This document shows positions 42,741 to 55,500 of a stretch of DNA of 64,000 nucleotides, piece after piece. Source of the DNA: Lobosporangium transversale (lineage: Eukaryota > Mortierellomycota > Mortierellomycetes > Mortierellales > Mortierellaceae); contig NW_019028983.1 of assembly GCF_002105155.1 (NCBI RefSeq), forward strand, positions 832,001 to 896,000, given 5' to 3'. The notes beneath the pieces are model-generated. The model worked only from the letters and a program-made list of their open reading frames with translations. It made no database searches and had not been told where the DNA came from. How positions within the stretch are numbered: the stretch's first letter is position 1; each line of letters starts with the position of its first letter. The translations under genes and the position numbers were made by a program.

Positions 42741-44486
42741 ATGGCTCTGAAACAACCAGTATCGACTTTCCAGATCCGAAACCCATACCGTTTAGAGCGA
42801 CCTGCATTCGACTCAGCAGAGGTCTGGCAAGCTGCTATTACAGACGAAGAGCAAGCAATACACACAAACCTATCGCAGAGACCGCTTCCACGTCAACTTA
42901 AAGAGAGTAGACAGTATGGTGCTAAGAAGAACAAGCAGAACTCTGAGAGTAATGGCTCAAGTACCGAGAATAACAATCCTTACCAATCTAGTCACGAAGT
43001 CCAACAGCAGCCCTCTCAACCATCTATCCCTACCATCACCGTCACTCATCATATTGACACATACTCTGAGCTCACGTTTGAGCGCCATGTTGAATGGCTG
43101 ACGCAAACTGCACTTTGGTGGGATATGCCTGTAGTTCATTTGTATCCGGCACCAGAATCTCGATCCTCTTTAAAGTATGTGGAGGCAGCAGCATCACGGT
43201 TTTCTAATTGGGTCAATTTTGTGAAGATTCCAATCAGTGAAGAGACTCAGCTGGGATCTGCTACCTTTCTTGCAAAGTCATCACAGGCTAGCAGAGGAAA
43301 GAGCCAAAGGGTCATCAAGGACTCTAAAGTTGACAGCGCCCAGAGCGACACTGCTAGACGGGACGGCAACCAGGAAGGAGGATTGGTGAAGAGCGCTCTC
43401 GGGCAACGTGAACTCAAAGATGTGAAGCTCATTGTGGGCTATACATTTGTTGGTTCAGTAGAAGAGCAAGCCCAGTATCATAATGTCTTTGAGGCAATGA
43501 CAAAGCTGTACCCAATGATTGAGATTCGGTATATCAATTCGTTTGAGCCGCAACACTTACAGTCGCGACAACAGCAGGAACTTTTAGAAGACGTCTACCT
43601 TCAAAATTTGAGCTGGATCCATTATTGGAGCGCTGCAAAAGAATCACAGGTACTACAAAGTAAGATAGTGAATGAGGTCGTACGGGCGCGTCCCATGTGG
43701 GTTAACGGTGATCTCCTTCATCGCAACTATCTTCCACCCGTGGTTCCAACAACCCCGTCACCTATCCTGGACCATCCTATGTCCTCGCTTTCATCATCAG
43801 CATTAGCCATCTCGCCATCACCCAGCGTATACGTTGGTAGTAATGAGGGCGATGGTTATAGCATTGAAGAATCACTGCGAGGAATTCCATCGACAGTGTT
43901 GATCGCATCGCACTTGGACACCAGTTCAATCTCAGATGAGCCAAAACAAACCGATATTTCGTCTCATGATCGTCGACATTTTGCATTGGAATGTCAATAC
44001 GATAATGTCCAAGACACGGGTTGTCTCGAGCGATTGCCAAGTCGAGTTCTCTTGAACCGTACTCAGAGCCCTGTAGATGTTCATCGCGATGCAAAGAATT
44101 CAATTAGGCCTTTTAATCGTTCCAAAAAGTGGGGGTTTCCATCATTAGTAGGCGGTGGAGTGAAAGATCGTGAATATCGCAGGTCGGTGTCGACCCCGCT
44201 ATTACTACTTACACGAGATAATTATAGTAGTGGAGCAATTGCAAAGAGTAAGGAGAGCTTCAAGGGTATAGAGATTGTCGGTTCTAACATTCGAGGTGAT
44301 ACGAATATGTCGCCACCACCAACCTCATCACCACCAAGCTCTCCCACTTCCACATCTTCGACTGCTTCCTCATCGTCCTCGTCTTCCATGGGTTCATTAG
44401 GTATTGGCCACCGCCTGGCTGGATTGGCCCATCGTTTTGGCATGTACAAGATAAAAGGGTCTTCACTCATGACTGTCGATCTTTGA
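42741..44486 (+). CDS. Conserved-looking protein of unknown function
   Basis: Single exon, 581 aa, not recognised. The first 100 residues are polar and Gln/Asn-rich (SESNGSSTENNNPYQS). The middle (about 105-310) looks globular, with LTFERHVEWLTQTALWWDMP, VVHLYPAPE, FSNWVNFVKIP and VKLIVGYTFVGSVEEQAQYH. The C-terminal 250 residues are Ser/Pro-rich and end with a run of Ser and SMGSLGIGHRLAGLAHRFGM. There is no signal peptide or membrane span. The start codon follows a CT-rich leader (ctttagtcctctttcag) typical of an expressed fungal gene. The reading frame, composition and promoter support a real gene; nothing in it names a function. Confidence 0.75.
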   Translation: MALKQPVSTFQIRNPYRLERPAFDSAEVWQAAITDEEQAIHTNLSQRPLPRQLKESRQYGAKKNKQNSESNGSSTENNNPYQSSHEVQQQPSQPSIPTITVTHHIDTYSELTFERHVEWLTQTALWWDMPVVHLYPAPESRSSLKYVEAAASRFSNWVNFVKIPISEETQLGSATFLAKSSQASRGKSQRVIKDSKVDSAQSDTARRDGNQEGGLVKSALGQRELKDVKLIVGYTFVGSVEEQAQYHNVFEAMTKLYPMIEIRYINSFEPQHLQSRQQQELLEDVYLQNLSWIHYWSAAKESQVLQSKIVNEVVRARPMWVNGDLLHRNYLPPVVPTTPSPILDHPMSSLSSSALAISPSPSVYVGSNEGDGYSIEESLRGIPSTVLIASHLDTSSISDEPKQTDISSHDRRHFALECQYDNVQDTGCLERLPSRVLLNRTQSPVDVHRDAKNSIRPFNRSKKWGFPSLVGGGVKDREYRRSVSTPLLLLTRDNYSSGAIAKSKESFKGIEIVGSNIRGDTNMSPPPTSSPPSSPTSTSSTASSSSSSSMGSLGIGHRLAGLAHRFGMYKIKGSSLMTVDL

Positions 44487-45352
44487 TGTCCGATCTCTTT
44501 TCTTTTTTTTTTTTTATCTTTTAAATCGTATACATTTGTAATAAACAAAAATATATAGCAAGACATCACCTGTTACGAATGCTGCCCTGAGACGTGATAT
44601 CACGCATTACAGGTTGTTATTCTAACTTTATTCAAAGTGAGATGATGGGAGCTAAGGCACATGTACATTTTTGAAGGGCCATCAAGAAGATGAGAGCAAA
44701 TGAAGACAAGGTCCCCTTAGGAGTTACAAGAGCTGATCGACACTCCATACTACTGAACAAACTTGAAATTAAAAAGTAAACGAGCTAAGCAAACCAAGGT
44801 GTCTTGACGCATCCTGTTGTGCAGCCAATGGTGTTTCTTTTCAAGAGATAAGTAGTGAATTGTATATTTTCATGTTACATGCATACCTTCCTATTTCTAC
44901 AATTACCGAATATCCCGATAAAATTAAATAAAAAAACTCACGGACGTGCCATACCTTTGATGAGAGCCCTGTCCAAAAGAGCACAATCACAGAATTCTAA
45001 AAATAAAGAAAAAAAAAAAAAAAGTATTCCGCATAGAACCCAAGAGCCACGCCTTTGTCATATTGAGAGAATTTTAAATATTGATATAAAGTTATAGGAG
45101 CCAGTAAAGCAAATAAAAACATTACCTACGCGGCTTCTTCGGCTTGTCCATCTGTTTGTCTAAACATAAATATCGCGGATCTTTGTATATATATATATAC
45201 GCACTGCCTTGAATTATACATCTGGCTTCAAGATGCAGCTATATTTTAGGAGTCTTGCAGAAAGGTAAACAGTGCATAACTGATCAGTGACATGGGTGCA
45301 AGATGACTGAGACTGTTTTACTCACTATTTAATTCTTTTAAAGATGTGTACA

Positions 45353-45376
45353 GTAGCGTAGTAGCGTAGTAGCGTA
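45353..45376. repeat. Three tandem copies of gtagcgta
   Basis: Three exact 8-bp units in a row in non-coding DNA. No further structure around them. Confidence 0.85.
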
Positions 45377-45768
45377 TGCTTTCCTCTGAGCTCTTGTCGC
45401 ATGGCAAATCCTTTGTCCTACCATGTTCTGTAGATGAGGGAGAGGCCCAGGCAGGAGAGGATGTCCCAAAGCGCAGAGTCATTTGGCGCAAAGTACATTC
45501 ATCTGTTTAAAAAAAAAAAAAAGGGCTACGCAGGAAATTAATAAAATAAGGTTTTGTTTGGTTTTATTACCAGACAAACAACCAGACCAAGACTAGGACC
45601 AGGGCAGGAGAACCAAGGTTAAAAAAATAAAAAATAAAAAAGAATGTCCAACACCAACATTGATATAGTGTGTCCATAATAAAATGCTTTTGTAAATGAA
45701 TCGATGTATACAACATAATGTGTATATGTTTGAATATTACATGCCATGAAGAGGAAGTAAAACAGTTT

Positions 45769-45790
45769 GGAGGGAGGGGGGGGGGCGGGG
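45769..45790 (+). other. G-rich tract (possible G-quadruplex)
   Basis: A run of G bases (ggagggagggggggg followed by gcgggg) with enough G triplets for a quadruplex, in an otherwise AT-rich region. Not tied to a gene. Confidence 0.4.
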
Positions 45791-48700
45791 TACCAGAATA
45801 AATGGAGTCGAGGATACTTTGCAATGTGTCAAGTTAAGGATTCAACCCCAGTCTGTGTACATGTACGTGAATGATTATAAGAGTGTGTAGAGGAAGAGAG
45901 AGGGAAGAGAGAGCAAAAAATTTTTCCCGTCCTTCTTTTTTTCCCAACCAAAAAAAAAGATGATTTTTTTTTAAGGCACAGGCACTCGTCAGTGGTTCGC
46001 AATTATAATTATTCTTAATTTTATTGACGTTGTCATGAATGAATGGTGTCTCACTCCAGTTGCTGTTGTTTGAAGATTCCTGGTAACCATCCCATACAGT
46101 CTTTCCTTCATACAAACAGACTGGCTGTTCTTCTTTATTGACGTGTGTGTGAGAGTGGTTTGCAGGGGTATGGTAAAGTCTATCAGAAAAAAGATGACTT
46201 CTCTTTCTTCCATTCTCTTTTCTCTTCCCCTCTTTGTCTTTGTCTCTGTCTTTTCCCCTTTTTCTTCTTTTCTTCCTCCACAAGCATCGCACCCCTTCCT
46301 TGCCCTGACCTTGCATCGCAAAGAGGTCCCTTCCCTCTCCTCCTCCGCCCTTTTCCTTCATACATCAATACATTCATTCCAACTCTTCATTCATCATTCA
46401 TTTAATTCTCTTACCTCTGCTAGCAACAACAATAATACGAACACTTACTTTTTAATACATTCATCCACCTGTAATCGCAATCTTTGCAAGCAACCACCTT
46501 ACACATTCCAAGGTACATCATCAGTTTCATCAAAAGCACATTGCATGCACTTGATGATTGTAGCTCATCTTCTATCCATCACATACATCACTTTACACAT
46601 CTCTTCATACGCCATCAACTGCTGGAGTACGAACCCCAGTGCTATTTTTTTTTTTTTTTTTTTTTTTTTTATACCCCTGGTTCTTGTTTAAACATGCCAA
46701 TATTTTTCAGAGACAAACTGATCGGATGTTTTGGCTGTCTGGTGAACAATTCGCCTCTTTTTATTTTTAACCATATCTCCACCACTCACAATGACAGGAG
46801 ACTATTTACTGATTCGCTGTGTCTTATTCATTTTATTTTATTTTATTTTTTTCTTCACATATTAATCATATTAATTGTACAGGCAGTATCGGCTCTGAGA
46901 CCCATCCAGGTAAGGAGACCATTTTTATTTTTACTGTTGTTTTCAACATTTTTTCCTGGCACCTCCTTTGCCAATCTATCTATTTGTATAAAAGTGCGGT
47001 TGGGCGCGTGGTATCTATTAACGTACGATACGTGCCTTCTCAACTCTCATATTCATAAGAGAGACCGGTCTGCGACCCCTTTTTGTCCACACTACCAACC
47101 GACAAGGCTTTTTTTTTTATCTTCAACCCTTTCTTGCGATCTTTATTATTCTATGCCCTTGCTCAATCTTATTTGGTGCCCCCTCCCCTTGTCTTGTGCG
47201 CATGTGCAGTCGTATTATTTTTATATCTAGAACACTGCTCTCCTATTTGGGTTTAGTTTCTACTGTGGTCTGATAAAAAAACTGCATGCTCCCTTAATTC
47301 ATCTCACAACCTGTCATCCTGAGCAGTCTTCCTTTTTCTAATAACACAATCTGGCTAATACGCTAATACAGAAAAACTTTTTGTTGGCTTTAAGAAACCT
47401 ATTGAATCTGCATGCCGCATGTTGCATTATTTCGTATAAATATACTCTCCCCCTTTTCTCTTCGCTTTCATACTTGTCAACATGGGTTGTTTGATAGGAT
47501 TCTTGGAAGATTTGGGATGGGAATACTATTCCTTGCCATCAATTATCCCTGTCGATCCGTTTTTTTATGCAAACATGAGGCATTGCAAACCCTTCATCCC
47601 TGAACCGACAGCATGGCACGCGTCAATGTTACTATTATTGGCGTGAGTGAACGTAGTTGCTTCACTTTTGCTTGTTCTCACTCCACTTTGTTTCTTTTCT
47701 GTCTCCTTCTCTTAATTTTGAACTTTGCAACCGAGACCATTCAGATTTCCTATTCAATGCTTCACCCTCCTCTCTCATACTCACGTATTCCTTTCTTGTT
47801 CTCTTATTCCTTGCTTGCTTAATCTTTTTATTTTCAGATTTTCAATTAATTGATTGTGAAGCAAAATCGACACTACAGGCAAAGGTAGTCTTTGTTTATA
47901 TAATTGGATTGGCCCATCTTCATTCTTTTGTTTTTTTTTATTTATTTTTTTATTTTTTTTATTTATTTTTTTTCATATTTTATTTTTACGCTGTGATGAC
48001 GAATGCATGGAATATTCAATGCATGTTGGCCGGTGTTTTCTTGACAAAAGGCAGCACCCCTATCAGCTTGATCTTACACATTGCTTCTCTGGATAGTTTT
48101 AATTTGATGATTTTGGTGTTTCTTCTAGTCCTATTTTTATCATTGTAGTGGGTGTGAGTGAACGTGGTTGTAATCACAGTTGGGCAACAGACAAAGGCAT
48201 CACGTTGTCTGTGTCCGATGAAAAGCATGATCCAACAGGGGCATCACACCTTTTTTCTGTGCTTGTCATCAATATCGTCATCATCGTTATACCCTTGGTC
48301 CGCTGTTTTTCTGTGTTGGCCTTGTAGGAGGACTCAACTAAACTTAGGGCATGGCATGTGCATGCAATCCTTTCTCTATTTCTCTTCTCTCCTCCCTTTT
48401 CCTTTTTTTTTTTTTTTTTTTTTTTACCTTCCTTATTTCATATTTTTAATTCTTTTTACAACTCTTTCAAATGATCAGAAAATAGTCTCATCATACTAAT
48501 CAGAAACCACTTCCCCTAATTTTCTTTACTCTCTTTTCATAGTTGCTGGACAGACCTTTTTTTTTTTTTTTTTTTCCTTCCCTCTTTTATTTCCCCACCT
48601 ACTTGCATTGAACTTCGTCAAGGTAAGACACAGTAATTCAACAAGCCTCGACCAATATTCTACACTCGGATACTCGATGATCGCTCGAATCCAGTTTTTC

Positions 48701-49783
48701 CTTTTTTCATTATCCAATATTCACTCTATCCACACCTACTGCGCCCATCCTTATTACATATCGGCATGCATCAAGCAAAGACCTCCCTGCTCTACCACAT
48801 TCACCCATTCAATCTCCCACTTCTGGTCCCTTTTTTTTTTTTTTTTTTTTTTTTTTTCTCTCTTCAACGTGTAATATTTTTATCTCTCAGTCTCCTTAAA
48901 TTTTTTTTGTCCTGGTCTTTAGCATGGGCATGGATCGTGATTTGTAAAAATGCACAAGATCTCCGTGTATGATTATTTTTGGCTATGGGATTTTATATTA
49001 ATAATGAAGAGAGCGATGGGTGACATCCTGCTTATATGATTCCGATAATGACCAAGTTGTTCATTTACGTATTCTTGAACATGCTGGCAAACTATCAGGC
49101 TCATCATCCAATATTAAGAGAAAAAGTCAGGTGTCCATTCTTTCAAAAAGCTATTTTTTTGCTCCAACATGTCAGGCACCATGATGTTGACTGCTTATTG
49201 GAAAAAAAAAAAAAAAAGAAGTTCTTGGGCTCTTTTCTTCTGTATCGTCATTATATGCTTGTTTGACAGTTCGGAATACTAGCCCTGACTGGCGAACTAT
49301 GATTCGCTACCGGGATTGTACGCTGCCATGAGCTGATGTCGTGATTGTTTTCATATTCCCAATGCCACCTCTATCTGATTACACTCTACTCGATCCTCCA
49401 ACGCTTGCTGACTTCGGGTCCATAGCTAGTTTTTTGTTAATTCTATCCCAGCCTGGCCCTGACAATCTCATTATACCATAATCTATATTGGGATGTGACA
49501 GAGTCGTCCTGCAAAATCCCTTTCATAATCTTCCAAAACTCTTGAACAAAAGCTCTTTTTCCCTTTATTTCCTTATTCACTTAATTTCATATCTAGGATC
49601 TCACTCATTCGTAGTCTGTGCCTCACTCCTTTTTATCAATTTCGTAAAAGCCATATGCTTTCTTATCTTTCAATAATTCAAAGTTATTTAATTAAAAAAA
49701 AAAAAAAAAAAAAAAAAAGAAACAAAAAGAGAATACAGTGGATCCCAGATTAACACTTATTTCTCCTATATTTTTTCCATAGT

Positions 49784-52700
49784 ATGGACCAGCCCTATCA
49801 GGACCTGGAAGGTCAAACAGTGACTTATGCTGAGCCTCAGATCCGCCGCCAGTCCCAGGCTGGTTTGACTATTGACACCAGAGCTCGAGGCAACACAAAC
49901 TTTCGCCGCCAAAAATCGCTTGTCCGGCCCGAGCGTGAACGTGTTGACCGCAACCATCCACAATACTTTTATAGAAACGTGACACAAAACTTGGATGGAT
50001 CTCATGTAAGAGTACAGCCTTCTACCACAGGTACTGACCCAACCGGAGCAGCCGTCCCCAACCGATCTGCCGGCCTTCGTCGTGGCAAGAGTGTGCTTGG
50101 TCGTGAAATTGAGAAACCTGGGCATTCGCGAGCCAAGGTAAAAACGAATGCTCCCAAGCGTAAGATCATCCCAGACCTTAAGGATCCGCTCAAGGAGAAA
50201 AAGCGGGAGTGGCCTTCTAAATGGGTTATATATTACAATGCTATCACGTGCTGTTTTCCAGCAGCGCTTCTGAGCAAGTGTGGTAAGGAGTGGTTCCAAG
50301 TTTTTTTTTTTTTTTTTTTTTTTGTAAACAGTTCAAAAACAAACGTCTATATGACAAAGAATATCGTCTAAAGATGTGTCATTGTCCGCTTACTTGACAA
50401 TTTAGGTATGCATACACCGGAGATTCAGCGAGCATGGCGCGAAAAGATTGCGTTGGTATCTTTGATTGTGTTAATGGTTTTGGCTGTTGCATTTTTGACA
50501 TTTGGACTTCAACAAGCACTGTGTCAGGACGAACAGAGCGGCAAGTTTGTTGCTGGATCGAGATCCGAAGATGTGATTGTCCATGGCATGGGCTATTACT
50601 TCACTGCACAGGATAATGGAAACGGCGAACCTGTTTTTATGCACCCGCCACTGAACAGGGATGTTTCGAGCGAGAGTGTTGATATTATGAATGCAGAAGG
50701 AGTCTACGCAGCTAAAGGCAAGGACGCGTCATTCTTATTCCAGGACGCTGCTGGAGGCGCTTGTGATGGATTGATTAGGCGTAACGCTCCTGCAGCTCCG
50801 ACCGACAGCCAGGCTAACTTCTACTTCCCATGTATCATGCGTAGTATTAACAGTCCTACTGACTACAACACTACCTATGAAAGAGGCATTAATGCTTGCC
50901 ATACTTCTCAACCCGTTCGTGATTCCTGGAGTTCGCTCAAGAGCAAATACAATGCCCCAGCTTACTACACATGGGAAAACATCACGAACCCTGATCGCGC
51001 ATTCTTTGCATATGATGGCGATGTGATTGATGCAGATATTCTAAACTGGATCAAGCCTGAATTCACTGTGGATGAGAGCATTAATGCCCTTCGTAACGGG
51101 ACCATTCGCCTTCGCAGGGATCTCTCGTTTCTCTTTGTTCAAAAAAAGATGACCCATGTCGGTGACTGCTTAAAGCAAATTGCTCGTGTTGGTGCCATGG
51201 ATTCCAAGACGATTGGCTGTGTGACCTCAGATGTAATCACCTACGTTTCGTTGGTCATCATTCTTGGTGTTGTATTCATCAAGTTCTTCTTGGCTGTGTT
51301 CTTCGGCTGGTTCCTGAGCCATCGCCTAGGTGGTTTTGAAAATGAGACCTATCAGGATCGTATGAAACGTGCAGAGCAAATCGAAGCATGGAGCTCTGAT
51401 ATCAACCGACCTGCCTTTGCTGGCGCCAAACGTTCAACCTTCTTTCCTACTACCTCTCGTTTCACTCCTACTACTAGCAATCCTGGTTCTTCTAACAGTT
51501 TAGTAGCACCGTCGCTCGGTACTCCTAGTGCTAGGCCTGTATCGATCTTTAATCGCCCTGGTGCTGCCTTTGGTAAACCATACACGCCTCCCGGCTCACC
51601 AGGCATCAATCCCGCATTTCTGTCAGCATCTGCTGCATCTAGTACTTCTTTGAACCGCGGTTCTTATCTGAACCAGTCCCCAGGTCCAAATGGCACTCCT
51701 CCTCCATCGCCGCCACCAGTTCCTAATCCCATGAGGCCTGCCAGCGTGCACAGCTTTGGAGGCTTGCGCAATATCTCCCGGCGCTCTTCAACTTCATCCT
51801 CCACTGCAATTCAGCAATCCAACTGCCCTATGCCTACGACACCATTTCTCATCCCTCAGCCCCCTGTATCCTATCAGCCTTTTAATTTCCCCCTGATTCA
51901 CACTATGGCCTTGGTCACTTGTTATTCAGAGGGCATTGATGGACTTCGCACGACTTTGGATTCGATTGCCACAACCGATTACCCTAATTCACATAAATTA
52001 ATCGTTGTTATTTGTGATGGCATGATTATCGGAGCTGGTAACAACATGTCAACCCCGGATATTTGTCTTTCGATGATGCAGGATGACCTTGTGCCACGTG
52101 ACGAAGTCGTTGCCCACTCGTACGTTGCTATTGCGGATGGTACTAAGCGTCACAACATGGCCAAAGTCTATGCCGGGTTCTACAAGTATGATGATGAGAC
52201 GGTCCCAGATAAGAAGCTTCAAAAGCGTGTCCCAATGTGCGTGATTGTAAAGGTTGGAGGTCCTACGGAACAGAACATGCCTAAGCCCGGTAACAGAGGA
52301 AAGCGTGACTCTCAGATCATTCTGATGGGATTCTTGCAACACGTTATGTTTGACGAGCGTATGACATCGTTCGAATACGAATTCTTCAACACTATTTGGC
52401 GCCTCACAGGAGTTTCTGCAGATCGATATGAGATTGTGCTCATGGTAAGTCTATTCAACTGTTTTGTAGCAAAGTGCGGAAAAAAAAAAAAAAAAAAAAA
52501 AAGATTAGCTTCTAACTTGAAATCTTCATTGGTCTTTTGCCCTTTAAAAGGTGGATGCTGATACCAAGGTTTACCCTGATTCACTAACCCGTATGATTGC
52601 AGCCATGGCCCATGATCATGAGATTATGGGTCTGTGTGGAGAAACCAAAATTGCCAACAAGACTGACTCTTGGGTGAGCATGATCCAAGTTTTTGAGTAC

Positions 52701-54029
52701 TATATCTCACATCACATGTCCAAGGCTTTCGAGTCTATGTTTGGAGGCGTTACTTGTCTGCCAGGATGCTTTTGCATGTACCGTATCAAGGCGCCTAAGG
52801 GTGGTAACGGCTACTGGGTTCCAATCCTGGCCAATCCTGATATTGTCGAACACTACTCCGAAAATGTTGTTGATACTCTTCACAAGAAGAATTTGCTGTT
52901 GTTGGGAGAGGATCGTTATCTAAGTACGCTCATGTTGAGGACGTTCCCCAAACGCAAGATGATGTTTGTACCTCAAGCAATCTGCAAAACTGTTGTCCCT
53001 GATACATTCAAGATTTTGCTGTCGCAACGTCGTCGTTGGATCAATTCAACCATTCATAATCTGTTAGAGTTGGTCCTCGTTCGTGACCTGTGCGGTACTT
53101 TCTGTTTCTCGATGCAGTTTGTTATTTTCATGGAGTTGGTTGGAACTGTAGTCTTGCCTGCTGCTATTTCCTTCACTATTTATTTGGTCACTATCTCAAT
53201 CTATCGCGCCATCTCACATGATGAATCGATCCCTGATACGACTGTTCCTCTGCTCCTGTTGGCAGCCATTTTGGGATTGCCTGCAGTTTTGATTGTGATG
53301 ACTTCTCGCAAGATGGTCTATGTTGGATGGATGTTGGTTTACCTGTGCTCGATCTTTATCTGGAACTTTGTCCTGCCTGCTTACGCTTACTGGCACTTTG
53401 ACGATTTTAGTTGGGGTCAGACCCGTATGGTTGCTGGCGAAACAGCTGGAGGCGATCACAGTGCAAAGGAGGGTCAATTTGACAGCTCTAGCATCACAAT
53501 GAAGCGATGGGGTGAATGGGAGAAAGAACGTCGCCAGAAGGCAGCCATTTTGGCTGGGCTGCCTACGCCCCAATTCCTGGTTTCGGATTCCGGTGAGGAT
53601 TGGATGAGTCAAGTAAGAGAAGAGGAGCTTTCGGACGAGAGTTCAAGCTCACGTAGGACTGGTGATAGTTCGCAACCTTTTGCAAGACAAATGACCTCTG
53701 GATCGTCTGCATCCACCGGAGGATACTCGCTCTCAGATGCTCCTGTGTACCCAAGCTCCGGCCTGGACTCAATTCCTTTGATGAACATGCATGCTCCTGC
53801 ACCTGGTGGAACGATAGGTAGACAAAGTATGTATCAGTTCAACAATCCAGACCGAATGTCCACGCTGACACCACCAGCAGCGGGTCACATCCCCAATCGG
53901 CAGCACACATCATCTCCCAAGCAGAACTACACACCTCCTCCCATGCCTCCAACTGGCCCTCGCTTAAATTCGATTGACACACGAGCACCATCAAGGCCCG
54001 CATCACCTTTGTCACGACAAGATTCATAG
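49784..54029 (+). CDS. Chitin synthase, class IV (Chs3-like)
   Basis: Three exons (49784-50282, 50406-52444, 52551-54029) give 1338 aa. After a polar N-terminus come two membrane spans ([16 protein letters not shown] and [18 protein letters not shown]), an extracytosolic region, and a third span ([20 protein letters not shown]). A Ser/Pro-rich linker leads to the GT2 catalytic domain: [26 protein letters not shown] at the exon 2-3 junction, [19 protein letters not shown] and the QRRRW motif in [16 protein letters not shown]-terminal spans end in [14 protein letters not shown], a mark of class IV Chs3-type enzymes. The enzyme polymerises GlcNAc from UDP-GlcNAc across the plasma membrane. The ATG directly follows tttttccatag, so an intron may end in the 5' leader. 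It converges on the zinc-finger gene. Confidence 0.95.
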
Positions 54030-54450
54030 TATCACAAGCATGGTGCAAAAGAACTCTGAATATTTTTTAGACTTCAAAACTATTTACACGCATTACATTC
54101 TCTTTTCAATAATTCAAATCGGTGCAAGCGAGCAACCTTGCCCTAGTCAACAATCCTACTCTTAGAATACATTATCATAATTATTTGCTTCATAAAATAA
54201 AAAAAGAACTCTACGAAATCGATTCAGCGGGAAGATGCTCCCTCCTTTCCATTGTGGAAAAAAATTGCCCATTTTTTTGATCCAAGGGCTTTCAAGCTCA
54301 CAATCATGATTAATAGTAGAACTTTGAAGCATGGATGGTCATCAGCACTTTCAGCTTACTGAGGAATGTTTCATTCCTCTTTACTAACAATTATTAACGT
54401 ATTTTGCGGCCTCTTTCTCAGAAAAAAAAAAAAAAAAAAAGGTGATATTA

Positions 54451-54562
54451 TTAATCGGCTTTAAGTACGCCTCGTGTGGATTTAAGATGAGTTCGTATGT
54501 GTCTTTTGAGGTTGCTGGCCACATTAAAGTCCTTGTTACAGTATGAGCAAACGTGAGGTTTC

Positions 54563-54598
<36 letters not shown>

Positions 54599-55451
54599 TC
54601 AATAGTTATGAAAAAATAGTTTAACAAAAAAAAAACATGAGCTCGTTAGTGCAACTTGTATGCTTGCTTCCTTTACCTCTCCCGTGTGTGTAAGCCTATG
54701 AGTTTCTAGTTGGCTTGGTCTCGAGAAGCGTTTCCCACAAGCGGAACATTTGTGTCTTTTTTCTTCAGGAAGTAGCTTTCCATCTTTACCCTTGTAACCA
54801 AGTCTCTGCTGATGTTTGACAATATTTGACTTGGCATCACGCTTTCTCTTTGAGAACGAGACAGGTTCAAGCGATTCCGGCCTGTTTCCATCTTCTTTTG
54901 CATCGCTGTTATTAATTTCATTATCATCCTCGTCGTCCCCGTCATCACTACTCTTGTCGTCTATGTCTGTATCGTTGTAATCGTTGTAATCATTGTAATC
55001 GTTATCATCATTGTCATTGTCGTTATCATCATTCCACCGCTCCCGTTCTGAACGGTCTTTGCTTCTTCTAAGATCTCTACTGCTGCTGCTGCTAATGCTG
55101 GTAGCTGTGGATATATGGTAGTGTTTTCTATCTTTGCCCTTTGAGCGAGGAGAAGAAGGATTATTACTGATGCTAGACGCCTGTCTCCCTTGTTCTCCAG
55201 AGTTCCTTCCATCCATTTTAGCTTCCGATCTTGTGGCATAGTAATTATTTATCCACATTGAATGCAGCTTCGCAAGATCTTCAACTGTATAATATCCTTC
55301 TTCACCAAGTTTGAGCTTTGACTCAGTCTTGTGAAGTCTATCAGCTATGACTCCAGCTTTGTTAAAACTATGGTGTTCGTGCTGAGAAGTCGTCCAAGAA
55401 CGTGTGTGATTTAATTCAAACGAATCGTCGCCATCTAGGCTCGAATCTTTC

Positions 55452-55500
<49 letters not shown>

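Larger units (their letters stand above)
44487..49783. other. Large gene-poor region upstream of chitin synthase
   Basis: About 5.3 kb. It has a G-rich run at 45769-45790, an 8-bp triple repeat at 45353-45376, then from about 46140 a long pyrimidine-rich stretch on the plus strand with poly(T) runs (46646, 48401, 48559, 48833). Splice-like junctions occur at 46882/46910 and 48622. The long open frames here (for example 46484-47230) are Phe/Ser/Leu-rich artefacts of CT tracts. It may be a long promoter or multi-exon 5' leader for chitin synthase. Confidence 0.45.

Noticed and set aside
46143-47230. Plus-strand frames of 182 and 248 codons
   Set aside because: They are rich in Phe, Ser, Leu and His because of CT and poly(T) tracts, contain a T run in the middle, and show no domain.
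47613-47822. MARVNVTIIG start followed by GTGAGT, looking like a first exon of an NAD-binding or GTPase gene
   Set aside because: No following exon keeps the frame; the next acceptor candidates give early stops.
54384-54602. 72-codon minus-strand frame over the last zinc finger
   Set aside because: The finger itself (KPHVCSYCNKDF) is in another frame joined by splicing to the HTGE exon; this frame is a shadow.
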